A stretch of 64,000 bases of DNA, taken from NCBI RefSeq assembly GCF_014651375.1, contig NZ_BMWT01000001.1:186001-250000 (forward strand), in the 5' to 3' direction. Every line of letters starts with the position of its first letter. The first letter of the stretch is position 1. The position numbers were made by a program, and so were the translations under genes. Origin of the DNA: Tateyamaria omphalii. Its GTDB lineage: Bacteria; Pseudomonadota; Alphaproteobacteria; Rhodobacterales; Rhodobacteraceae. The notes beneath the pieces were generated by a model, which worked only from the letters and a program-made list of their open reading frames with translations, had not been told where the DNA came from and did not search any database. Positions 1 to 9,300 of the stretch are shown here, piece by piece.

Positions 1-403
1 TCGTCTTGGTAAACTCTGACTGGTTTCGATCCAATCGGATCACGTCCGGATCATAGTTCACGCCGTCAAAGGCACGATCAAAGGTCGTGCTACTGATGCC
101 TTGTGCCAATGCACGTGGCTTGAAATCCCTGATCCATCGCTGAAAATCTGCATTCGAAGTGGATGTATCCACCACCGGTGAGGATGGTACCTGCAAAGCA
201 GCTGGGCGCAGTTGCGGGCGCACAACAGTCAGGGTTGCGACCTCCAGTGGAGACAACGTTTGTGTCCGAGTAACTGTATCCGCAACAGGTCGTTCTTCCG
301 GCCTGATCGAAGATGGAATGGCCTGCGAGATCGCCGCTCCGGCAAGAAGAATTGCGCTGCCCGCCGCGCAAAAGGTGACTGCCCACCGCATGTTTTGCCT
401 CAT
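1..403 (-). CDS. lytic murein transglycosylase, N-terminal part (cut by window edge)
   Basis: The reverse frame is open from an ATG at 403 to base 1, giving 134 codons of a longer gene. It begins with a signal peptide (MRQNMRW, then a hydrophobic stretch with CAAGSAILLAGAAISQA), followed by a low-complexity linker. The stretch FQRWIRDFKPRALAQGIS and then FDRAFDGVNYDPDVIRLD is typical of the start of the MltB-type lytic transglycosylase domain, which cleaves peptidoglycan between MurNAc and GlcNAc in the periplasm. The catalytic Glu lies outside the window. A second in-frame ATG at 391 is an alternative start. A longer-looking reverse frame at 90-455 is a shadow of this gene. Confidence 0.8.
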   Translation of the reverse strand, partial: MRQNMRWAVTFCAAGSAILLAGAAISQAIPSSIRPEERPVADTVTRTQTLSPLEVATLTVVRPQLRPAALQVPSSPVVDTSTSNADFQRWIRDFKPRALAQGISSTTFDRAFDGVNYDPDVIRLDRNQSEFTKT

Positions 404-459
404 AATCGCTTGTGCCGCGTTTTCTCCAATGTAGCGAAAATCGGCCGTCCGGCAAAGGC

Positions 460-1179
460 TCAGTCGAAATGGGCGCGGTCCTTCGCCACTTCGTGCACCT
501 CGGCCCGGATGCGCGCGAGGTGGTCGCGCAACAACGACACCCGATGCGGACGAAAGCTTTGGTCTGTCACGCACAACTCATCCATGCGGTCCAACCGGAA
601 CACACGGAAGTCCTCCCTCAGATGGCACCACGCCAGCAAAACGTTGGTGTTTTCCATATACACGATGCCCAGCGGTTTGACGGTCCGCTCGGTCTGATCG
701 CCCTTGGCGTCCTGATAGGCAAAGTGCACGCTGACCTCGTCCCATGCCGCCTGCCTGAGCGTGCCAACATCAATGCGCGGCGGATCAGGGCGCCAGTACC
801 GCCTTGCATCCAGTACGGCGTGTTTCAATCGGTGCGCCTGTTTCGGCGGTACACGCGCCTGAATTTTTGCCAGCGCAGACGTTGCTGCCTTAGCCAGTGC
901 CGGGTCCGCAATGACCGCAACATCGCGCAAGCCAAGAACCAACGCTTCCAACTCATCGTCTTCAAATCCAAGCGGAGGCAGAGAAGCATCTTCGATGAGC
1001 GTAAACCCAAAGCCCGCCTCGCCATCAATCACGGCCCCAAGCCCACGCAGCTCATCAATATCGCGATAGATCGTGCGCAGTGACACATCCATTTCATGGG
1101 CAAGCGATTGTGCCGTTATGGGCGGTGTCAAACGGCGCAGCGTCTGCATCAACTGGAAAAGGCGGTGTGTTCTGGTCAT
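460..1179 (-). CDS. YafY/DeoR-like HTH-WYL transcriptional regulator
   Basis: 239 aa. An N-terminal winged helix-turn-helix (about residues 5-60, with the typical SLRTIYRDIDELRGLGA) is followed by a C-terminal WYL-type ligand domain (about 135-230; VHFAYQDAKGD, VKPLGIVYMENTNVLLAWC, FRVFRLDRMDEL). This is the common single-domain-pair YafY regulator of proteobacteria. It is divergent from a glutathione S-transferase gene, 85 bp away, and a strong dyad (1198-1220) lies in that gap, so it most likely controls the GST and itself. The ligand cannot be told from the sequence. Confidence 0.88.
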   Translation of the reverse strand: MTRTHRLFQLMQTLRRLTPPITAQSLAHEMDVSLRTIYRDIDELRGLGAVIDGEAGFGFTLIEDASLPPLGFEDDELEALVLGLRDVAVIADPALAKAATSALAKIQARVPPKQAHRLKHAVLDARRYWRPDPPRIDVGTLRQAAWDEVSVHFAYQDAKGDQTERTVKPLGIVYMENTNVLLAWCHLREDFRVFRLDRMDELCVTDQSFRPHRVSLLRDHLARIRAEVHEVAKDRAHFD

Positions 1180-1197
1180 GCTTCAGTCATATCACAT

Positions 1198-1220
1198 GTG
1201 CTGCCAGTTTCTGACAGCAC
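1198..1220. promoter_or_regulatory. candidate operator dyad between WYL regulator and GST
   Basis: A 23-bp dyad has outer arms GTGCTG and CAGCAC and inner arms CAG and CTG, with only one non-complementary pair outside the 3-bp centre. It lies 18 bp upstream of the regulator start and 44 bp upstream of the GST start. Position and symmetry fit a binding site of the adjacent regulator; that assignment is inference. Confidence 0.55.
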
Positions 1221-1264
1221 GGATCAGTATCTCAACCTCAGATTTCATTGAACAGGAGAGAAAG

Positions 1265-1957
1265 ATGCTGACCCTTGTGACTTACCCTCCCGCCTTTGGC
1301 CAACCCAGTGGCAGCCCGTTTTGCGTCAAAGCCCTTTACCTTCTCAACTTGTCTGGCCTGCCCTGGCAGCGCAAAGACACGGCTGACCCGCGCAACTGGC
1401 CAAAGGGCAAGTTACCCGCGCTTTGGGTGGATGACGAAATCATCGGCGACAGCGACAATATCCGCGCTTGGCTTGAAGAACGCGGCGCTCACTTTGACAA
1501 GGGCCTAAGCGATCTGGATCGTGCCACATCGCGCGCCTTCATCCGCATGGCCGAAGAACACATGTACTTCCACGTCGTGATGGACCGCTGGGGGGACAAG
1601 GCTGTTTGGCCCCTTGTTAGAGACACATATTTCGCTGCAATCCCTGCGTTTCTGCGCAAGTTCATCACCCGTGGTATCCGTCGAATGCTCTTGCGTGGTA
1701 TGGATGCGCAAGGGCTTGGTCGCCTGACCGCGGGCGAGCGCCTTGAACGGATTGAGCCCGATCTGTTGGCCATCACGGATCGCCTATGGCACGGCCCCTT
1801 CTTGTTTGGACCGAAACCCAGCGCCGCAGACGCCAGTGTCGCAGCGATGCTGGGCGCTATGGCATCGACTCCGGGTGGAACGGCCCTGTCACGCCGCGTC
1901 AAACAAGACGTGATGCTGGTCGATTACATGAAAAGGGTCGAAGCAGCGCTGGGTTAG
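1265..1957 (+). CDS. glutathione S-transferase family protein
   Basis: 230 aa. The N-terminal thioredoxin-like GST domain (LVTYPPAFGQPSGSPFCVK, cis-Pro in KLPALWVDD, then IGDSDNI) is followed by an all-helical C-terminal half. The start at 1265 is chosen because AGGAGAG lies just upstream; an upstream open frame to 1073 runs into the promoter and the neighbouring gene. Its stop codon overlaps the stop of rnr on the other strand (TTAG at 1954-1957). It is probably regulated by the divergent WYL protein. The substrate is unknown. Confidence 0.88.
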   Translation: MLTLVTYPPAFGQPSGSPFCVKALYLLNLSGLPWQRKDTADPRNWPKGKLPALWVDDEIIGDSDNIRAWLEERGAHFDKGLSDLDRATSRAFIRMAEEHMYFHVVMDRWGDKAVWPLVRDTYFAAIPAFLRKFITRGIRRMLLRGMDAQGLGRLTAGERLERIEPDLLAITDRLWHGPFLFGPKPSAADASVAAMLGAMASTPGGTALSRRVKQDVMLVDYMKRVEAALG

Positions 1958-4209
1958 CGCCGCTTGCGGCTCACCTTGCGCTTGGCCTTATCCGCCCGGC
2001 GCTTGGCATTGGCAGGTTTGCGGCGTGCGCTGCGGCCTGCCGGGCTGCGACGACCACGCGGCAACGCCTGTCCGTCCAGGGCCAGAAGTTCCAGTGCAAT
2101 CCCGCCTGTTACCGGAACAACCTCGGACAAGCGCACGGTTGCCCGTTGACCAAGTCCGATGATCATGCCGGTATCAGACCCCATCAGCGTGTTCGCCTCG
2201 CGGTCGAAATGGAAGTATTCCGCCCCGATGGACCGCATCGGCACCAAACCATCTGCACCGCTATCATCCAGTTTCACGAAGATACCGAACTTGGCGATCC
2301 CGGCCACACGCCCTTCCAACTCGTCACCCACCCGCTCGCTCAGATAGGCGGCAAGGTAGCGATCCGTCGTATCCCGCTCGGCCACCATCGACCGGCGCTC
2401 GGTATCCGAGATATGAGTCCCAGTCTTATCCAAATTCTCAATGTCTTCCGGCGTCAGCCCATCCTTTCCCCAGCCATGTGCCGCGATCAGCGCCCGGTGT
2501 ACAATCAGGTCTGCATAACGTCGGATGGGCGACGTAAAGTGCGCGTAGCTGCGCAGAGCAAGGCCAAAATGCCCAAAGTTCTGCGGGCTATAGTAAGCCT
2601 GTGTCATCGACCGCAGGGTCGAGATGTTGATCAACTCCGCATCTTCCGTATCCGCCGCCTGGGCCAAGAGCCGGTTCAGATGCGCGGTTTTCAGGACCTG
2701 CCCCTTGGCCAGTGTCAGACCCGCTGCCTGCGCCGTTTCACGGAGGTTATCAAGTTTGTCGGGTGACGGTTCCTCGTGCACCCGGAACAGCAGCGGAGAT
2801 TTCTTTGCAATCAACGTCTCAGCCGCGGCCACGTTGGCCAGCACCATGAACTCTTCAATCAAGCGGTGGGCATCCAAGCGATCCTTGAACGCAACCGACC
2901 GCACAGTGCCGTCTTCGTCCAGAACGATCTGACGTTCGGGCAGGTCCAACTCAAGTGGTTGGCGGCGATTTCGCGCGTCAACCAGCGCAGCGTAAGCCCT
3001 GTAGAGAGGCAGCAAAACAGGCTCTAGCAGGGGCAAAGTACGTTCATTCGGATGCCCGTCAATGGCCGCCTGTACCTCTTCGTAGTGCAGCGATGCAGGC
3101 GACCGCATCAGCCCCCGATGGAAGCTGTGCCCAATCTTCTCACCATGCGCATCAATCTGCATCCGCACCGCAATACAGGCGCGCGGCACGCCTTCGTGGA
3201 GGGAACACAGGTCACCCGACAGCCGGTCTGGCAGCATCGGCACAACCCGATCCGGGAAATAGGTAGAGTTGCCGCGCTTCTTCGCCGCACGGTCCAGTGC
3301 TGAACCGGGCATGACATAGGCGGCCACATCCGCAATCGCGACCCAGATGACATGCCCGCCTTCGTTCTTTGGATCGTCATCGGCATGGGCATAGCACGCG
3401 TCGTCATGGTCACGCGCATCAGACGGGTCGATGGTAATCAGCGGCATGTCGCGCAGGTCTTCGCGCCCCTTCAATCCCTTGGGCTTTTGCGCATCAGCTT
3501 CGACAATCACGGCGTCAGGAAAGGCGTCCGGGATACCGTGTTCGTGGATGGCAATCAGTGACACCGCCTTGGGAGCTGAAGGATCACCCAGCCGTTCAAC
3601 GATGCGGGCACGCTGCAGGCCAATGCGGTTCTTGGGGCCGGCCTGTTCCGCCTCGACCAACTCGCCGTCTTTAGCCCCATGGGTGGCACCGGCAGGGACC
3701 GACCACTCCTTGTCGCTGCCCTTGTCCACGGGCACGATACGTCCACCCTCTGCACCCGCGCGGAACACGCCCAATATGCGGCGTGGGTTGGTGCCGATGC
3801 GACGGATCAGGCGCGCTTCGTAGTTATGGTCGTTCTCTTTGACCAAGGTGAGGCGGGCAAGAATGCGGTCCCCCGGGCCAAGCGCGGGATCAGACGCGCG
3901 GGGCAGGACCAGAATCTTTGGTTCAATCCCTTCGCCCTGCCATTCCATTGGACGAGCAAATAGATCGCCGTCACCGTCGGGTTCCTCTACCTGAAGTACG
4001 CTCACAGGGGGCAGGCGGTCCGGATCCTGATAGGTCTTCTTGCGCTTTTCCAGATGCCCCTCGGCCTCAAGCTCTTTCAACAGACGTTTGAGGTCGATGC
4101 GCGCAGCGCCCTTGATCCCGAACGCCTTGGCGATGTCGCGTTTGGCAGTCAGGGTCGGATTTGAGGAAATCCAGTCCAGTATCTCGGATCTTGTGGGAAT
4201 ACGGCTCAT
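1954..4209 (-). CDS. rnr: ribonuclease R
   Basis: 751 aa, 3'-5' exoribonuclease of the RNase II/R family, active on structured RNA. It has an N-terminal winged-helix segment (ILDWISSNPTLTAKRDIAKA), OB-fold cold-shock domains, the RNB catalytic domain with the Asp-rich active site ITIDPSDARDHDDACYAH, a C-terminal S1 domain (about 610-695; GRVAGIAKFGIFVKLDDSGA), and a very basic tail rich in Arg/Lys typical of RNase R. The start at 4209 (MSRIPTRSEI) is preferred over an upstream extension that lies in the preceding gene. It is the last gene of the dapE - GNAT - DUF2064 - rnr operon, 31 bp after the DUF2064 stop. Confidence 0.95.
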   Translation of the reverse strand: MSRIPTRSEILDWISSNPTLTAKRDIAKAFGIKGAARIDLKRLLKELEAEGHLEKRKKTYQDPDRLPPVSVLQVEEPDGDGDLFARPMEWQGEGIEPKILVLPRASDPALGPGDRILARLTLVKENDHNYEARLIRRIGTNPRRILGVFRAGAEGGRIVPVDKGSDKEWSVPAGATHGAKDGELVEAEQAGPKNRIGLQRARIVERLGDPSAPKAVSLIAIHEHGIPDAFPDAVIVEADAQKPKGLKGREDLRDMPLITIDPSDARDHDDACYAHADDDPKNEGGHVIWVAIADVAAYVMPGSALDRAAKKRGNSTYFPDRVVPMLPDRLSGDLCSLHEGVPRACIAVRMQIDAHGEKIGHSFHRGLMRSPASLHYEEVQAAIDGHPNERTLPLLEPVLLPLYRAYAALVDARNRRQPLELDLPERQIVLDEDGTVRSVAFKDRLDAHRLIEEFMVLANVAAAETLIAKKSPLLFRVHEEPSPDKLDNLRETAQAAGLTLAKGQVLKTAHLNRLLAQAADTEDAELINISTLRSMTQAYYSPQNFGHFGLALRSYAHFTSPIRRYADLIVHRALIAAHGWGKDGLTPEDIENLDKTGTHISDTERRSMVAERDTTDRYLAAYLSERVGDELEGRVAGIAKFGIFVKLDDSGADGLVPMRSIGAEYFHFDREANTLMGSDTGMIIGLGQRATVRLSEVVPVTGGIALELLALDGQALPRGRRSPAGRSARRKPANAKRRADKAKRKVSRKRR

Positions 4210-4240
4210 CTGTTCGAGGTAGCACGCACATCCGGGGGCG

Positions 4241-4810
4241 TCATGGCAAATCGTCGACCGTATCGACATCCGCCAAGGTGTCGACCAGAGCGACACAGGG
4301 CAAACCAAGAGCGGCGCGGCTGTCATCCAGCGCATGTTCCGTTGACCAGCGCACACCATCCAACGCGGGCTTTCTCAATTTAGAGCCTGTTTTCACGCCA
4401 ATCAGCCAGTATCCACCATCCGGCGCAGGCCCGAACACAGCGTCATGATTGCCCAGCGCAGCAAACGCCTCCGAAATACGCTTTCGGTCAATGCCTGGAA
4501 TGTCCGCGCCGATCACACAGACCGGACCACCGGCGCGGCGCATCATGCGGATCATCCGGTCACCAAGATTGCCGCCGCCTTGCGGCCAACGCCCAAACCG
4601 ACTTGGCCAGACACGGCTCAGTAGACCTTCACGATCCGGCGCCACGGCCAGCACCACCCGCCAGCGCGGGTCCTCGATCCGGCGCAACAATGCGCGCACC
4701 TGATGACGAAACCACCAAGCGGCAGCCACCATTCCGATGTCTCGTCCCAAGCGCGTCTTAACACGGCCAGGGCGGGGCACTTTCAACATGACCACCAAAG
4801 TGGGCTTCAA
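4241..4810 (-). CDS. DUF2064 / TIGR04282-type nucleotidyl-glycosyltransferase-like protein
   Basis: 189 aa. The N-terminal VVMLKVPRPGRVKTRL is the nucleotide-binding start of the CofC/DUF2064 family, and VCVIGADIPGI and FGPAPDGGYWLIG are the conserved family blocks. Members have a GT-A-like nucleotidyltransferase fold; the substrate here is not known. The start codon overlaps the stop of the upstream GNAT gene by 4 bp (ATGA), so it is translationally coupled in the dapE operon. Confidence 0.8.
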   Translation of the reverse strand: MKPTLVVMLKVPRPGRVKTRLGRDIGMVAAAWWFRHQVRALLRRIEDPRWRVVLAVAPDREGLLSRVWPSRFGRWPQGGGNLGDRMIRMMRRAGGPVCVIGADIPGIDRKRISEAFAALGNHDAVFGPAPDGGYWLIGVKTGSKLRKPALDGVRWSTEHALDDSRAALGLPCVALVDTLADVDTVDDLP

Positions 4811-5229
4811 AGTGGCCGCTCCATATCGCGGTGTGGAATGCCTGCGTCGTCATAGATCGGACCAAAGGCATCAAAACCAAGCCGTTCATAAAAGGCTAAC
4901 GCATGGGTCTGTGCACCCAGTTTGGCTTTCGATATCCCATCCTGCTGCCGCGCGACCTCAAGACACGCCTCGATGATTGCAGCCCCAAGGCCCGTGCCAC
5001 GCGCTTCTTTCAAGACACAAACACGCCCGATCTTGGCGACAGATCCTTGCACCAGAATACGGGCGCACCCCATCGGGGTACCATCGACATGCGCCAAAAC
5101 ATGCAGTGCGTCACCGTCCCGGCCATCCACCTCTTCCGCCTCGCTGACACCCTGCTCTTCGATGAACACGGTACGGCGCAGCGCGTGGCACGTGGCCAGA
5201 TCGTTGGTCTGTTCAATCTGCCATGTCAC
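4807..5229 (-). CDS. GNAT family N-acetyltransferase (ElaA-like)
   Basis: 140 aa with one GNAT fold. The acetyl-CoA loop is [11 protein letters not shown], preceded by the beta strand [10 protein letters not shown]; the C-terminal [11 protein letters not shown] is typical, and the N-terminal [17 protein letters not shown] resembles ElaA-type proteins. The start overlaps the dapE stop and the end overlaps the DUF2064 start, both as ATGA. The substrate is not predictable. Confidence 0.85.
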   Translation of the reverse strand: MTWQIEQTNDLATCHALRRTVFIEEQGVSEAEEVDGRDGDALHVLAHVDGTPMGCARILVQGSVAKIGRVCVLKEARGTGLGAAIIEACLEVARQQDGISKAKLGAQTHALAFYERLGFDAFGPIYDDAGIPHRDMERPL

Positions 5230-6371
5230 TTGAAGTAGTCCTTTAGGATGCGCGTGTAGATGGATTTGAGCTGACGGATATGCGCCACGTCCACATGCTC
5301 ATCGACCTTATGCATGGACTGGCCGACAAGCCCGAACTCGACAACCGGGCAGTGGTTCCTGACAAATCGCGCATCCGACGTGCCCCCCGACGTGCTCAGA
5401 ATCGGTTTCACACCCGTCTCAGCCTCGACCGCAGTTGCAACAAGGTCAGACAGCGGCCCCGGTGGGGTCAGAAAGCTTTCGCCAGACACTTTGACTGTTA
5501 CATCAATCTCAACGCCATAGCTGCTTGCCACCTCGTCCGCCTGCGCCTTCAACCACGTGGTCAGGCTGTCACCAGAATGGATATCGTTGAAGCGGATGTT
5601 GACCGCCGAACGGGCCTGCGCCGGAATGACGTTGGTGGCAGGGTTGCCAGTATCAACGGTCACCACGGCCAAGGTTGATGCATCAAAGTGATCCGTGCCC
5701 TGATCCAACTCATGGCTCGCCAACTGGTCCATCAAACGCATCAGTGGGGGCAGCGGGTTGTTGGCGCGATGCGGATAGGCCGAGTGCCCCTGCACGCCTG
5801 TCACAGTGAACCAAGCCGTCAGCGATCCACGCCGCCCGATCTTCATCATCTCACCCATGGTTTCCGGGCAGGTCGGCTCACCGACTAGGCAGACGCTCAT
5901 CGCCTCGCCTTCCGCCTCCATATGCGACAGCAAGGCGGTCGTGCCATCAACGGCATCCCCTTCCTCATCCCCAGTGATCGCCAGAATGATCGCACCATCG
6001 GGCGGGGTGTCCGTCACAAAGTCGATTGCAGCGGCAGCAAAGGCAGCGACGCCAGATTTCATGTCCGTCGTGCCGCGACCGTACATGACGCCATCACGTT
6101 CCTCGGCACCGAACGGGGGCATCGTCCAGTCCTCGGCAGTGCCGATCGGTACGACATCCGTGTGTCCGTTGAAACCAAAAGTCCGCGCATGGCCCTTGGC
6201 CCCGAACCGGGCAAAGAGATTGCGAATGCCGCCACGATCCGCCCATGCACATTCAAACCCTGCCGATGACAGTTGATCATGCAGGATATCCAAGGCCCCT
6301 GCATCCTCTGGGGTCACCGATGGACAACGCACAAGCTCAGCGGTCAGGGCGACTGGATCAACGGGTTGCAT
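5226..6371 (-). CDS. dapE: succinyl-diaminopimelate desuccinylase
   Basis: 381 aa M20-family metallopeptidase that hydrolyses N-succinyl-LL-DAP to LL-DAP in lysine and peptidoglycan synthesis. Metal-site blocks are visible: [24 protein letters not shown] and [12 protein letters not shown], and near the C-terminus [11 protein letters not shown] and [15 protein letters not shown]. The ATG at 6371 is chosen because AAAGGA sits 7 bases upstream; a TTG at 6389 would add six residues. It is the first gene of a four-gene minus-strand operon. Confidence 0.95.
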   Translation of the reverse strand: MQPVDPVALTAELVRCPSVTPEDAGALDILHDQLSSAGFECAWADRGGIRNLFARFGAKGHARTFGFNGHTDVVPIGTAEDWTMPPFGAEERDGVMYGRGTTDMKSGVAAFAAAAIDFVTDTPPDGAIILAITGDEEGDAVDGTTALLSHMEAEGEAMSVCLVGEPTCPETMGEMMKIGRRGSLTAWFTVTGVQGHSAYPHRANNPLPPLMRLMDQLASHELDQGTDHFDASTLAVVTVDTGNPATNVIPAQARSAVNIRFNDIHSGDSLTTWLKAQADEVASSYGVEIDVTVKVSGESFLTPPGPLSDLVATAVEAETGVKPILSTSGGTSDARFVRNHCPVVEFGLVGQSMHKVDEHVDVAHIRQLKSIYTRILKDYFK

Positions 6372-6615
6372 GAACAAATCCTTTTGCAAGCATGTGGCGA
6401 AAAGGACGCGTTGCGAACACCTTACGCCAGCCAGACAGTTAACAGGCCGTAAATTCCTGTGCTAGGGTTGTCGCAATAATATGACCCGAGGCAGGGCATC
6501 AGCAGTCCGGTCGCCAACGTGCGGCCACCCAAGTGCATAAAAAGGCACACAAGACGCGCGGATCAACCGCGTGCGCTGCGCTTGTTCTGTCCGCAACTAT
6601 TGGGGTGGGGCAAAC

Positions 6616-8214
6616 ATGCCGGCAGCAGAGCTTCCGATTCAAACGGTGCGCGAAGGCGTTGACGCGACCGATATGGCAAACGCGATCTTCGGCGATGGCG
6701 TGCAAGTGGTGTCATCGTCCTATACAGGCGACATCGACAGCGCAGGCATCTATTCGAATGGTGACAGTGTCTCGCCCGGGGTGACCCCCAGCGATACCGG
6801 CGTCATCCTGTCGACAGGGAATGCCGAGGATTTCACAAATTCCTCCGGCCAGGAAAACCAGGCGACCAATACGTCGACCAACACCTTCGGCCAGAACAAC
6901 AACGGTCAGTTCAACGCAGCCGCAGGTGCGCGCACATTCGACGCCTCGTATCTGGATGTGGACTTTATTCCGGATGGAAATCTGATGACGATGCAGTTTG
7001 TCTTCAGCTCCGAGGAATATCCGGAATTCCAGAACTCAATCTATCAGGACTTCGTTGGGGTTTGGGTCAACGGTGATCTGGTCGAAATGGAAGTCGGGGA
7101 TGGGGACACTGATCCCGGCAACATCAACACCACCAACAACATCAACATGTTCGTCGACAACTCGAACGACGCCTTCAACACCGAAATGGACGGGTTCACG
7201 ATCACGCTGACCCTGACCATGGTCGTCAACCCGGATGTCGTGAACTCGATCCGCATCGGGATCGCTGACGTATCGGACAGCCAGTTTGATTCCAACCTGC
7301 TGATCGCCGGGGATTCCGTTCAGACATCTTTGGTCGCCGTTGGCGACGACGTGAATGTTTTCCCCGAAGGCGTGACCTCGTTCAACGTGCTCGACAATGA
7401 CGTTTCGCCAGTGGGCAGCACTCTGACCATCACCCATGTCAACGGCCAGCCGGTCGCGTATGATCCAGTCACCGGGATTGGGACGACAATCACGCTTCCA
7501 ACCGGCCAGCAAGTTACGATTGGGCCGAATGGCGAACTGACCGTTGCGGGCGACGGTGACGAAGAAGACTTCAACTTCACTTATACAGTCACTGATGGCA
7601 CCAACACGGATGTCGGGTTCGTCAACGCGACATCCGTCCCGTGTTTCGTCGCAGGCACTTTGATCTCGACTCCGGATGGTGACGTTCCAGTCGAAAGCCT
7701 GAGCGAAGGTGACCTTGTCCTGACCCAAGATGATGGCGCGCAACCTTTGCGCTGGATTGGAACGCGCACCGTGCCTGCACAAGATCAGTATGCCCCGATC
7801 CTGATTCGGGCAGGCACGTTCGGCCAACATGACGATGTCATGGTGTCTCCGCTGCACCGTGTTCTCATCCGTGACAGCCTGGCCGAGCTTTTGTTTGGTG
7901 ACCGCGAAGTTCTGGTGGCTGCCAAGGATTTGGTCAACGATCGCTCCGTCACTCGGCGTGAGGGCGGCACCGTTACCTATGTCCACCTGATGTTCGACCG
8001 GCACCAAGTCGTTTTCTCAGGCGGGTTGGCCACAGAAAGTTTCCTGCCTGGCCCCCAGACAACCAAGAGCTTCGAGCGCGAGATTGTGGAGGAGATTTGC
8101 AGCATCTTCCCTGAACTCAACCCGGACACCGGCGAAGGATACGGCCCTGCCGCACGCCGCACGTTGCGTGGATACGAAGCCGGTTTGTGGCGCAAGTCGC
8201 GCATTGCGGCATGA
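6616..8214 (+). CDS. choice-of-anchor L domain protein with C-terminal Hint domain
   Basis: 532 aa. Residues about 5-240 match the choice-of-anchor L pattern (MANAIFGDGVQVVSSSYTGD, GVILSTGNAEDFTNSSGQ, FVFSSEEYPEFQN). An Asp-rich beta segment follows (FNVLDNDVSPVGS, then DFNFTYTVTDGTN), then a Hint domain from about residue 355 with the nucleophile in CFVAGTLISTPDGDV and the block DVMVSPLHRVLI. Proteins of this type are Asp/Asn-rich, acidic and probably surface-exposed or secreted by a type I-like route; there is no classical signal peptide. The ATG at 6616 has a G-rich RBS and begins the family-typical MPAAELPIQT. It overlaps the next gene by ATGA. Confidence 0.85.
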   Translation: MPAAELPIQTVREGVDATDMANAIFGDGVQVVSSSYTGDIDSAGIYSNGDSVSPGVTPSDTGVILSTGNAEDFTNSSGQENQATNTSTNTFGQNNNGQFNAAAGARTFDASYLDVDFIPDGNLMTMQFVFSSEEYPEFQNSIYQDFVGVWVNGDLVEMEVGDGDTDPGNINTTNNINMFVDNSNDAFNTEMDGFTITLTLTMVVNPDVVNSIRIGIADVSDSQFDSNLLIAGDSVQTSLVAVGDDVNVFPEGVTSFNVLDNDVSPVGSTLTITHVNGQPVAYDPVTGIGTTITLPTGQQVTIGPNGELTVAGDGDEEDFNFTYTVTDGTNTDVGFVNATSVPCFVAGTLISTPDGDVPVESLSEGDLVLTQDDGAQPLRWIGTRTVPAQDQYAPILIRAGTFGQHDDVMVSPLHRVLIRDSLAELLFGDREVLVAAKDLVNDRSVTRREGGTVTYVHLMFDRHQVVFSGGLATESFLPGPQTTKSFEREIVEEICSIFPELNPDTGEGYGPAARRTLRGYEAGLWRKSRIAA

Positions 8215-9290
8215 GTTGGATCGGCATCAACGACCACGAAGACGGTCGCTTTTCAAAAACCGGTTTTGACAAGCGCGCGCCCATTCCCAAGAGGGGCCCA
8301 ATACTGGAACGTGGCACTCTGATGTTCGAAACCCAAGTGGCGGGGCACGAACGCACCCACGAACTGTTGGGAATCGCGCATCCATTCCCGTGGCCGCGTG
8401 AACTGTCGTTTCGCGCGATACCGGGCGGCGGCATCTCTATGCTGCACAGACACAATACCGACATCACCCATGCCGCCATTCGCTGGGCCAATGACGGACG
8501 CACCCACACACTGCGCGTCACGTACGCTTGGAACGCGCCGGATGGGTGGGGGCGGCTTGCTCTGGAACGGCCCGAAGGCAACAGCATCGTCAGCCGACCC
8601 GTTCATATGCCTCGCCCATTCATGACCGACGATCTGCGGGATTTAGTGTTGGCCCATCCCGCCCGAACACTGTCGAAAGAGTTGCTGTTCAGTGCCATCA
8701 GCACCGACATCCTTCCGATTGGCCCAATGCCGTCGCTGCACCCGGCCACACCCATTGCAACGCCGAGTGGCTATCGCGCTGCGGAAAGTTTGCAACGCGG
8801 TGACACCGTGGTGACGGACAATGGCGACATAGTTCCTGTTCTGCACACCGTCCGCCACACGGTCCCGGCACGTGGCAGCTTTGCCCCGGTGAGGTTGCGC
8901 GCACCCTATTTCGGCCTGCAGCGTGATATCATCGTCGCTCCTGAGCAGAGGCTTGTTCTGAGAGGGTCCGAAGTCGAATACATCTTTGGTCAGGAAGCAG
9001 TTCTTGTGCCCGCCCGACATCTGGTGAATGGGCACGCTGCGATCTGGAGTACAGCCGGCAACACAGCGGACTATGTGCAAGTGATCCTGCCTGGGCATGA
9101 AGTGCTCATGGCAGCCGGTTGCGCAGTCGAAAGCCTTTACATTGGACGTATTCGCCGGGACACAGATCGATTGGATGCGAGTGTTTTGGCCAACACTCCA
9201 AGCCGTCTATTGCCAGAGCATGCGCGGCCCATCCATCAGGTCCTTGGCCCGTTCGAGGCGATCACACTGGTCGATCAACGCGCCGCATGA
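8211..9290 (+). CDS. Hint-domain protein lacking the catalytic Cys
   Basis: 359 aa, coupled to the preceding Hint gene by an ATGA overlap. The N-terminal half (about 1-190) is a domain I do not recognise. The C-terminal half has the Hint pattern TPIATPSGYRAAESLQRGD, DIIVAPEQRLVLRGSEVEYIFG and VLVPARHLVNG, parallel to the upstream protein. Where that protein has CFVAGT, this one has HPATPI, so the Cys nucleophile of autoprocessing Hint domains is missing. It may be a partner or a structural module. The function is unknown. Confidence 0.75.
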   Translation: MSWIGINDHEDGRFSKTGFDKRAPIPKRGPILERGTLMFETQVAGHERTHELLGIAHPFPWPRELSFRAIPGGGISMLHRHNTDITHAAIRWANDGRTHTLRVTYAWNAPDGWGRLALERPEGNSIVSRPVHMPRPFMTDDLRDLVLAHPARTLSKELLFSAISTDILPIGPMPSLHPATPIATPSGYRAAESLQRGDTVVTDNGDIVPVLHTVRHTVPARGSFAPVRLRAPYFGLQRDIIVAPEQRLVLRGSEVEYIFGQEAVLVPARHLVNGHAAIWSTAGNTADYVQVILPGHEVLMAAGCAVESLYIGRIRRDTDRLDASVLANTPSRLLPEHARPIHQVLGPFEAITLVDQRAA

Positions 9291-9300
9291 ACCTGAATGT

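Noticed and set aside
90-455. 121-codon minus-strand frame at the left edge
   Set aside because: Another reverse frame (403 to 1) gives a signal peptide and transglycosylase motifs; this one gives none.
7036-8007. 323-codon minus-strand open frame opposite the choice-of-anchor/Hint gene
   Set aside because: Shadow frame; the plus strand has clear domains and coupling.
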